This document shows positions 1 to 4,526 of a stretch of DNA of 7,445 bases, one piece after another. The first letter of the stretch is position 1. Every line of letters starts with the position of its first letter. The notes under the pieces were generated by a model that was not told the origin of the DNA, did not search any database, and saw nothing but the letters and a program-made list of their open reading frames with translations. The DNA is from an uncultured Oscillibacter sp. (GTDB lineage: Bacteria; Bacillota; Clostridia; Oscillospirales; Oscillospiraceae). The stretch covers positions 1-7,445 of the forward strand of contig CAJTZI010000075.1 in the NCBI GenBank assembly GCA_910584075.1, in the 5' to 3' direction. A program made the position numbers and the translations under genes.

Positions 1-498
1 GGCAAGGCCCAGTCCTTTCCTCTGTCCTGTCGTATATCGAACAACGCCCCGGTGCCGCCCAATCACTTGACCAGACAGATCAAGGACATCGCCAGTTGGA
101 TAGGGTTTGCTTGTATACTGTTCCAGAAAGGCAGCATAATCTCCACCCAGGATAAAGCAAATACCCTGGCTGTCCGGCTTTTCGGAATTGCAGAATCCTC
201 GAGATTCCGCAATACTCCGAACTTCTGATTTGCTCAACTCTCCCAGGGGAAAGCGGATATGGGCCAGCTGCTCCTGTGTCAGCATATACAGCGCATAACT
301 TTGATCTTTGCTTTTATCCAGGGCTTTTTTCAAAATATACCGGCCATTCTGTTTCTCAATCCGGGCATAGTGCCCGGTGACAATGGTCTCGCCGCCCAAC
401 TCCCTGGCCCGCTGAAAGAGGCGTTCAAATTTCAGATGGGATGGATGTAAAGACCCTGCTGCAAAGCGGACAGCGGTAAAGGTACTCTCTGTCATCAT
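1..498 (-). CDS. mnmA: MnmA (tRNA 2-thiouridylase) C-terminal fragment, N-terminally truncated and cut by window edge
   Basis: MnmA uses ATP and a persulfide relay to put the 2-thio group on U34 of tRNA Lys/Glu/Gln. The minus frame is open from ATG at 498 to the window edge (166 codons). From residue 21 it reads as MnmA: HLKFERLFQRA (21-31), GHYARI (42-47), KDQSYALY (64-71), the PDSQ-x-ICF block (108-115) with the second catalytic Cys at 114 (SQG where SQD/SQE is usual), and a GQRKGLG motif (158-164). The PP-loop SGGVDSS motif and first catalytic Cys (NPC-x-x-C) should lie upstream but are absent. Residues 1-20 do not resemble MnmA, so homology breaks near 438. An AAGGA sequence sits just upstream of the start and a 14-bp dyad upstream of that, so the fragment may be expressed. 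It cannot be a complete thiouridylase. Codon use is less G/C-biased than in the core genes here. Either a relic or a rearranged/acquired copy. Confidence 0.8.
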   Translation of the reverse strand, partial: MMTESTFTAVRFAAGSLHPSHLKFERLFQRARELGGETIVTGHYARIEKQNGRYILKKALDKSKDQSYALYMLTQEQLAHIRFPLGELSKSEVRSIAESRGFCNSEKPDSQGICFILGGDYAAFLEQYTSKPYPTGDVLDLSGQVIGRHRGVVRYTTGQRKGLGLA

Positions 499-507
499 CC
501 GCTTCCT

Positions 508-539
508 TTTTCGATGAAACGGTTTCGTTTCATCGAAAA
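508..539. promoter_or_regulatory. Perfect 14-bp inverted repeat upstream of the MnmA fragment, operator-like
   Basis: Arm 508-521 (TTTTCGATGAAACG) is the exact reverse complement of arm 526-539, with a 4-base centre (522-525). A smaller nested palindrome, GAAAC-G-GTTTC, lies inside at 516-526. It lies directly upstream of the AAGGA ribosome binding site of the minus-strand MnmA fragment. There is no T-run on either side, so it does not read as an intrinsic terminator. GAAACG-type half sites recall LacI-family or CcpA-like operators, but that is inference. An mRNA hairpin next to the ribosome binding site is the alternative. Confidence 0.55.
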
Positions 540-600
540 TCAGTTTGAAAAGCCTTTCACTTGTATAACGGCGCCGGACGGCGGAATATCTCATGCCCCC

Positions 601-649
601 GCAAAAAAATAAAAAACCGCCGCGGGCCGGATGGGTTCCGCGGCGGTTT
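601..649 (-). terminator. Rho-independent terminator for the DUF362 transcript
   Basis: Read on the minus strand, a 12-bp perfect stem (647-649 plus 638-646 pairing with 617-625 plus 614-616; core CCGCCGCGG/CCGCGGCGG) is followed by a T-rich tract made by 603-616 (T6-A-T7). The loop is 12 nt. It lies about 170 nt past the DUF362 stop codon, with two repeats between. On the plus strand only a short TTT follows the stem, so it works best on the minus strand. Confidence 0.88.
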
Positions 650-658
650 CGGTTTATA

Positions 659-690
659 GGGGGACGGGCCGCCCAGGGGGCGGCCCCTAC
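659..690 (-). repeat. REP-like palindromic element, copy 1
   Basis: On the minus strand this reads GTAG, then a 9-bp stem GGGCCGCCC / GGGCGGCCC with a CCT loop, then GTCCCCC. The same frame of GTAG-GGGC(hairpin)GCCC-GTCCCCC occurs at 4324-4353 on the plus strand with a different hairpin interior. Short conserved ends around a self-complementary centre in an intergenic spot are what REP-type elements look like. Genome-wide copy number cannot be seen here. Confidence 0.65.
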
Positions 691-731
691 GGTTTCGTCT
701 TTCGATAGAACGCCGTGTAGGAGCCGCCGCC

Positions 732-785
732 CTGCGCAGCCCTTGGCGGCTTTGCCGCTTAGAGCTGCGGCGTACCTCTTGCGGG
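732..785 (+). repeat. 54-bp dispersed repeat, copy A
   Basis: It aligns without gaps to 4095-4148, 48 of 54 bases identical by eye. Both copies start with the palindrome CTGCGCAG, carry a GCGGC/GCCGC or CGGC/GCCG mini-hairpin around TTT, and end with CTTGCGGG or TCTTGCGGG. Both are intergenic and in the same orientation. No reading frame is preserved in a way that suggests a protein. Confidence 0.7.
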
Positions 786-818
786 CGCTCGGCGGCCCGG
801 TCCCCGCAGCGTCACAGC

Positions 819-1937
819 TTAAATCTTCACCAGCTCGTATTCCCGGCTTCCCAGCCCCAGCCTCTCGGCGTGCTCCAGGCAGGACTGCCAGTCCGTATCC
901 GGGTGGGCGGCTTTGAAGTGGTCCTTGTCACAGGTGCCGCCCCCGTCGAACAGGGCGGAGTTGGGGGCTGCCGGCTGGGCCAGCACCGCATCGGCGCAGG
1001 CCTGGTCCAATGCCACAGGGTCGAAGGAGGCAAACATCCCCACGTCCGGAGCGATGGGTACGTCGTTCTCGCCGTGGCAGTCGCAGTTGGGGGAGATGTC
1101 CAGCACCAGGGAGATGTGGAAGCAGGGACGGCCGTCCACCACGGCCTTGGTGTACTCGGCGATCTTCTTGTTCAAAATGGCGGGGGCCTCGTCGTAGAGG
1201 CACTGGATGGCGTCCTTGGGGCACACCGCCAGACACCGCCCGCAGCCCACGCACTTGTCCGTGTCGATGGAGGCCTTGCCGCCGGGGCCGAACTGAGGCG
1301 CGCCGTGGGCGCAGATCCTGTCGCAGGCCTTGCAGCCGATGCACAGCTTCTCCTTCACAAAAGGCTTGCCGGAGTTGTGCTGTTCCATCTTGCCCGCCCG
1401 GGAGCCGCAGCCCATGCCGATGTTTTTCAGGCACCCGCCCATGCCGGCCTGCTCATGGCCCTTGAAATGGGTGAGGCTGACGAACACGTCCGCGTCCATC
1501 ACCGCCCGGCCGATCTTGGCCTCCTTGACGTACTCGCCGCCCTCCACGGGGACGCAGACCTCGTCGGTGCCCTTGAGCCCGTCGGCGATGATGATGTGAC
1601 AGCCGGTGGAGTAGGGGGTAAAGCCGTTGACATAGGCGGACTCAATGTGGTCCAGGGCGTTTTTCCGCCCGCCCACGTACAGCGTGTTGGCGTCCGTCAG
1701 GAAGGGCCGGCCCCCCTGGCTCTTCACCAGATCCACCACGGCCTTGGCCCAGTTGGGCCGGAGGTACGCCAGGTTCCCCGGCTCGCCGAAGTGCATCTTG
1801 ACGGCGACGTACTTGTCCTCCATGTCGATCTCGCCGAAGCCCGCGGTCATCATCAGCCGGGCCAGCTTCTGGGGCAGGTTCTCCCGCCAGCTGGGGCAGC
1901 GGAAGTCCGCAAAGTAGACCTTGGATTTTTCAGCCAT
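819..1937 (-). CDS. DUF362 domain protein with two 4Fe-4S ferredoxin motifs
   Basis: A 372-residue, probably cytoplasmic iron-sulfur protein of the DUF362 family (PF04015), whose physiological role is not established. The DUF362 core spans roughly residues 5-190 and resumes after the ferredoxin insert. Two clusters follow each other: C199-C202-C205-C209 (CIGCKACDRIC) and C229-C232-C235-C239-P (CVGCGRCLAVCP), a classic 2x[4Fe-4S] ferredoxin module. Extra conserved-looking cysteines occur in NCDCHGEND (284-292) and in GMGGCLKNIGMGCG (165-178). There is no signal peptide or membrane segment. The start at 1937 is chosen because AAGGAGAA precedes it at good spacing; the frame is open for 24 more codons upstream but those codons cover the promoter. 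Transcribed alone, from a promoter at 1984-2014 to a terminator at 601-649. An electron-transfer or redox-enzyme role is likely from the clusters; the substrate is unknown. Confidence 0.9.
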   Translation of the reverse strand: MAEKSKVYFADFRCPSWRENLPQKLARLMMTAGFGEIDMEDKYVAVKMHFGEPGNLAYLRPNWAKAVVDLVKSQGGRPFLTDANTLYVGGRKNALDHIESAYVNGFTPYSTGCHIIIADGLKGTDEVCVPVEGGEYVKEAKIGRAVMDADVFVSLTHFKGHEQAGMGGCLKNIGMGCGSRAGKMEQHNSGKPFVKEKLCIGCKACDRICAHGAPQFGPGGKASIDTDKCVGCGRCLAVCPKDAIQCLYDEAPAILNKKIAEYTKAVVDGRPCFHISLVLDISPNCDCHGENDVPIAPDVGMFASFDPVALDQACADAVLAQPAAPNSALFDGGGTCDKDHFKAAHPDTDWQSCLEHAERLGLGSREYELVKI

Positions 1938-1983
1938 GTGTCGTTCTCCTTTTTCTGTTGGTTTTCTCAAGACGTGTAAAGCT

Positions 1984-2014
1984 ATTGTAGCGCATGGAGC
2001 CCGGTCCATGTCAA
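1984..2014 (-). promoter_or_regulatory. MerR-type promoter with 19-bp spacer and operator dyad, upstream of the DUF362 gene
   Basis: On the minus strand a perfect -35 TTGACA (2009-2014) and a -10 TACAAT (1984-1989) are separated by 19 bp (1990-2008), 2 bp longer than the sigma-70/SigA optimum. The spacer is occupied by the dyad CATGGA-6 nt-TCCATG (1993-2010). A long spacer with a centred inverted repeat is the hallmark of promoters activated by MerR-family regulators. The predicted start would give a leader of about 40 nt. No MerR gene lies in this window, so the regulator is inferred. Confidence 0.7.
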
Positions 2015-2049
2015 GTCCTTTTTGCGGTTTCCGGGAGTGAAAGACGCGA

Positions 2050-2075
2050 AAAAGAGGCGGAAATCCGCCTCTTTT
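2050..2075 (-). terminator. Terminator overlapping the stop of the 2074-2490 gene
   Basis: The perfect inverted repeat AAAAGAGGCGGA (2050-2061) / TCCGCCTCTTTT (2064-2075) gives a GC-rich stem with A/T ends. On the minus strand the stem is followed by TTTTT and then CGCG. It overlaps the stop codon (2074-2076). It stops the small gene's transcript before it enters the DUF362 promoter. Confidence 0.85.
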
Positions 2076-2490
2076 ATGTTTGGTCCAGATCTACGGAGAT
2101 ATTATCTGTGCCGTGCTCGTCAAACTCGTTGAGGTAGACGTCAATGCGGTCCATCAGCTCGGCGTAGTTCTCCCGGGTCAGCGGTTCGCCGTCCATGTCC
2201 CGCAGGGCCAGCTCCTCCGCCAGAATCTCGTAGAACACAATGTCCTCGTACTGTTCAATGGCCTCGTGGATGCCGCCGTCGGCATAGGCCCGGGAGGGGA
2301 TCAGGTCCCCCTGGTACAGCTCCACCAGTTTGGGCATCCTGTGCCGCAGGCAGTGGGAGAACACCAGGCTTTCCACCTCGTCATACTCCCGGATGCGGTC
2401 GTTCTCCCGGGTGGAGTTGATGACCCAGTTTCCTATGTAAACGAGATCCAGCAAATAGCGGTATTGCTGTTCCGTCAGCTCGATTTTCAC
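2074..2490 (-). CDS. Uncharacterised small acidic protein (138 aa)
   Basis: I do not recognise a named family. The protein is acidic, has no signal peptide, no membrane segment and no cysteine cluster, and looks mostly alpha-helical. Notable stretches are ELTEQQYRYLLDLVYIGNWVINS (4-26, partly aromatic), GGIHEAIEQYEDIVFYEILAEELALRD (72-98) and a very acidic tail (DRIDVYLNEFDEHG). Translation starts at GTG (2488-2490), supported by GGGAGGTG 7 nt upstream; no in-frame ATG lies nearby. It is a single-gene unit: an extended -10 promoter lies at 2536-2544 and a terminator overlaps its stop. G/C-rich codon use like its neighbours points to a native gene. It is divergent from murI, which by itself does not imply shared function. 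Confidence 0.82.
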   Translation of the reverse strand: MKIELTEQQYRYLLDLVYIGNWVINSTRENDRIREYDEVESLVFSHCLRHRMPKLVELYQGDLIPSRAYADGGIHEAIEQYEDIVFYEILAEELALRDMDGEPLTRENYAELMDRIDVYLNEFDEHGTDNISVDLDQT

Positions 2491-2535
2491 GGGCGGACAC
2501 CTCCCAAAACATCGTAAGTTACAACAGCCGGTATG

Positions 2536-2544
2536 ATTATAACA
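2536..2544 (-). promoter_or_regulatory. Extended -10 promoter of the 2074-2490 gene
   Basis: On the minus strand TGT-TATAAT (2536-2544) is a consensus -10 with the TGn extension, about 45 nt before the GTG start. No good -35 is seen at 16-18 bp, which extended -10 promoters tolerate. A small palindrome TCCCA-T-TGGGA (2547-2557) sits just upstream of the -10 and could be an operator. Confidence 0.6.
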
Positions 2545-2598
2545 AATCCCATTGGGAAAAGCTATATAAAAAAGCGGGAAAAAAGACTAAAATCTGTC

Positions 2599-2627
2599 TT
2601 GCGGCAGTCTCCTTATCATAGTATAAT
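2599..2627 (+). promoter_or_regulatory. Promoter of the murI-DUF1934 operon
   Basis: A perfect -10 TATAAT (2622-2627) lies 17 bp downstream of TTGCGG (2599-2604), a weak -35 matching the TTG half of the consensus. The surrounding DNA is A/T-rich compared with the genes. The expected transcript would start near 2634, about 60 nt before the murI start codon. Confidence 0.65.
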
Positions 2628-2695
2628 ATATAATCCTGGCGTGTGTCCGGTGCGGCGGCCGGGAGATCACGGTTGATAAGGAGCTTGGGATACTT

Positions 2696-3511
2696 ATGGA
2701 TATGCGGCCGATCGGCGTGTTTGACTCAGGCCTGGGGGGACTGACGGCGGTGCGCTCCCTGCGGGAGATTCTGCGGTCGGAGAACCTCGTCTACTTTGGA
2801 GACACCGCCCGGGTGCCCTACGGCGGCCGGGCCCGGGAGACTCTTTTGAAGTACGCGCGGCAGGATGTTCGCTTCCTGCGGACATTCGACCTCAAGGCCA
2901 TCCTCATCGCCTGCGGCACGGTGTCCACCACGTCCCTGGAGGCCCTCCAGGCGGAAAATCCCCTGCCCATTGTGGGGGTGGTGGAGCCCACCTGCCGCCG
3001 GGCGCTGCTGGTGACAAAGCGGAAAAAGGTGGGCATCATTGCCACGCTGGCCTCCATCCGCTCCGGCGCCTACGAGGCGGTGCTGCGGCGGCTGGACCCA
3101 TCGGTGGAGGTCTATGGAAAGGCCTGTCCCCTGTTTGTGCCATTGGTCGAGAACGGACGGGTGGACCGGGGGGACGTGGTCATCGAGACCGTGGCCCGGG
3201 AGTATCTGGAGCCGCTGCTGGCCGCCGGCATCGACACGCTGATTCTGGGATGCACCCACTATCCGCTGCTGGAGGAGATCATCGGGGAGATCTGCGGCCC
3301 CGGCGTGACACTGGTGTCCGCAGGGGAGGAGTCCGCCTTTGAGCTCAAGCGGCTTTTGAAGGTGCGGGAGCTCCGGGCCCCGGAGGACCGCCGGGGAGAG
3401 GTCTCCTTCTATGTCAGCGAGACCCCGGAGAATTTTGAGGACATTGCGTCGCTGTTTTTGCGGGAGAACCTGCATCACGCGGCCCGGAGGATCAACATTG
3501 ACGAGTATTGA
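2696..3511 (+). CDS. murI: Glutamate racemase MurI
   Basis: Interconverts L- and D-glutamate in the cytoplasm, giving the D-Glu that MurD adds to the peptidoglycan stem peptide. It is cofactor-independent and uses two cysteines. The protein is 271 residues, normal for the family. GVFDSGLGGLTAVR (7-20) carries the conserved Asp10-Ser11, YFGDTARVPYG (33-43) the substrate loop, IACGTVS (71-77) the first catalytic Cys73, and LGCTHYPLL (184-192) the second catalytic Cys186 with His188. The usual ACNT motif reads ACGT here: Gly replaces the substrate-contacting Asn at 74. The start at 2696 has AAGGAG 12 nt upstream, rather far; the ATG at 2702 would also fit. First gene of an operon with the DUF1934 gene. 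A general Asp/Glu racemase is the only alternative and the motifs favour MurI. Confidence 0.95.
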   Translation: MDMRPIGVFDSGLGGLTAVRSLREILRSENLVYFGDTARVPYGGRARETLLKYARQDVRFLRTFDLKAILIACGTVSTTSLEALQAENPLPIVGVVEPTCRRALLVTKRKKVGIIATLASIRSGAYEAVLRRLDPSVEVYGKACPLFVPLVENGRVDRGDVVIETVAREYLEPLLAAGIDTLILGCTHYPLLEEIIGEICGPGVTLVSAGEESAFELKRLLKVRELRAPEDRRGEVSFYVSETPENFEDIASLFLRENLHHAARRINIDEY

Positions 3512-3521
3512 GGAAAACGGG

Positions 3522-3938
3522 GTGCCGGTGCTGCTGACCATCCGGGGAGAGCAGTACTTTGACGGCACGGACCCGGACGCCACGGAGCTGATGACCGAGG
3601 GCACCATGACGGTGACGCCGGAGGGGATCTCCTTTTCCTATGAGGAGAGCGCCCTCACCGGCATGGAGGGGACTACCACCACCTTTGAGGTGCGGGAGCC
3701 CCAGGTGATTTTGACCCGCAGCGGCGCCGTGAACTCCCAGATGATCTTTGAGGAGGGGCGGCAGCACACGTCGCTGTACGAGACCCCTTTTGGGGAACTG
3801 ACGGTGGACATCCAGACCAGCCGCCTGCGGCACAACCTCACCGGTCGGGGCGGGCTGATGGAGATCAAGTACTCCATCGCCGTGGAGCACACGGTGACAG
3901 GGCGGAACTGCTTCAAAATCCGCGTCCGGCGGAGGTAG
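3522..3938 (+). CDS. DUF1934 domain protein (YwiB-like)
   Basis: A 138-residue protein of the DUF1934 family (B. subtilis YwiB type), small calycin-like beta barrels of unknown function. The features that fit are the opening VPVLLTIRGEQYF, strand-rich alternating sequence throughout, LYETPFGELTVDIQT (near residues 87-101) and the IKYSIAVEHTVTGRNCFKIRV end. The family often lies next to argS. The start is taken as GTG at 3522, because GAGGA (3510-3514) overlaps the murI stop codon and sits 7 nt before it. A second GTG at 3528 is possible. The frame is open further upstream inside murI, but those codons overlap murI coding sequence. The 10-nt gap from murI implies translational coupling. No terminator with a T-run follows. 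Confidence 0.88.
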   Translation: MPVLLTIRGEQYFDGTDPDATELMTEGTMTVTPEGISFSYEESALTGMEGTTTTFEVREPQVILTRSGAVNSQMIFEEGRQHTSLYETPFGELTVDIQTSRLRHNLTGRGGLMEIKYSIAVEHTVTGRNCFKIRVRRR

Positions 3939-4001
3939 GGGGTGCTCACCCTGACGGGCGGGAAGATTTCAGCTATGATGATGGCTGGGCAATGCCCCCT
4001 A

Positions 4002-4035
4002 TTTTCTCTTTTTCTGAGCGCAGAAAAAGAGAAAA
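4002..4035. repeat. Perfect 15-bp inverted repeat, A/T-rich hairpin
   Basis: TTTTCTCTTTTTCTG (4002-4016) is exactly complementary to 4021-4035, with the loop AGCG. The arms contain the T-runs, and neither side is followed by one, so it is not a standard terminator. The inner string AAAAGAGAAAA recurs directly at 4150-4160, so this hairpin may form one edge of a larger repeated module. Confidence 0.6.
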
Positions 4036-4094
4036 CCCTCCAGAGGGCCTTCTCGCCGCTTCGCAGCTCACCGTGGCGGACCGTGCACAGTCCA

Positions 4095-4148
4095 CTGCGC
4101 AGCCCTTGTCGGCTTTGCCGCTGAGGACTGCGGCGTCCCCCTTGCGGG
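4095..4148 (+). repeat. 54-bp dispersed repeat, copy B
   Basis: Second copy of the repeat at 732-785, same strand, ungapped, about 89% identical by eye. It is flanked by small hairpins: CCCTC-CA-GAGGG (4036-4047) on the left and CCCC/GGGG (4137-4149) overlapping its right end. CAGTCC (4088-4093) pairs with GGACTG (4125-4130) across the core, so the unit could fold as RNA or single-stranded DNA. Confidence 0.7.
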
Positions 4149-4323
4149 GAAAAGAGAAAAAGACTTTTGGAAGCTTGCGGAGGTCATTGGCTTCGATTGA
4201 ATGGCGCGCAGAAAATTTGATGGGCAGACGCAAGGACTTCCTTCTCTTCCCGCGCTTCGCGCCTGATTTGTACCGTGCGGAAAGGCTCCCCCCCTAACGG
4301 CCGTTTTCTTTCGCCAGAACACT

Positions 4324-4353
4324 GTAGGGGCGATGATCAATCGCCCGTCCCCC
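4324..4353 (+). repeat. REP-like palindromic element, copy 2
   Basis: Reads GTAG, stem GGGCGAT / ATCGCCC around the loop GATCA, then GTCCCCC. The ends match copy 1 (659-690, minus) exactly, while the inner stem differs in sequence and stays self-complementary. It runs directly into the C9A9 tract at 4349-4366. Confidence 0.65.
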
Positions 4354-4526
4354 CCCCAAAAAAAAATACCGGACTTCCGATAGCCGCTTCTGTGAGACTT
4401 GTCCCCCTGACCGGGCCATTCCCCCAGCACCTCCGGCAAAACACCCCATAGAGCCGGCATCCCCCTTCGCTGCCGGTACAATCAGATATGTAAGGAATTT
4501 TAATATAGACGAAAGAGGCATTGACT

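Larger units (their letters stand above)
499..818. other. Intergenic region, no gene seen
   Basis: This stretch separates the MnmA fragment from the 3' end of the DUF362 gene. It holds the operator-like dyad, the terminator of the DUF362 transcript, one REP-like element and one copy of a 54-bp repeat, each listed separately. The short open frames here are G/C-rich, lack ribosome binding sites and run through the repeats, so I call none of them a gene. Confidence 0.75.
3939..4526. other. 588-bp intergenic region between the DUF1934 gene and argS, repeat-rich
   Basis: No credible gene is seen on either strand: short frames here lack ribosome binding sites and run through repeats. It holds a 15-bp perfect inverted repeat (4002-4035), a 54-bp repeat (4095-4148) within direct repeats of AAAAGAGAAAA, a REP-like element (4324-4353) and a C9A9 run (4349-4366). 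The last 60 bp become A/T-rich. TACAAT at 4477-4482 might be an argS -10, but the -35 position (CCGGCA) is weak. No T-box features (no AGGGTGG-type antiterminator box) are seen before argS. Confidence 0.7.

Noticed and set aside
424..525. A short minus-strand frame with CPLCSR in a second frame at the MnmA break, suggesting a 16-nt insertion that destroyed an MnmA CxxC motif
   Set aside because: Removing 16 nt would join CPLCSR to HLKFER, which looks appealing, but the residues before it do not resemble the MnmA NPC region and a stop lies shortly upstream. Kept only as an untested idea.
870..1979. A 369-codon open frame on the plus strand across the DUF362 gene
   Set aside because: Antisense to a gene with two clear ferredoxin motifs; the translation is biased and lacks domain signals or a ribosome binding site.
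2726..3607. A 293-codon minus-strand frame across murI
   Set aside because: Antisense shadow of murI, with no domain signal.
4002..4035. The 15-bp inverted repeat as the terminator of the murI-DUF1934 operon
   Set aside because: The stem is A/T-rich, its T-runs are inside the arms, and no T-run follows on either strand.
3992..4481. Open frames of about 100-137 codons on both strands in the gap before argS
   Set aside because: They run through the repeats, lack ribosome binding sites and show no protein-like composition. Such frames are probably spurious wherever this repeat family occurs.
4380..4526. A T-box or other riboswitch in front of argS
   Set aside because: No T-box sequence, specifier-like stem-loop or terminator/antiterminator pair could be found by eye.
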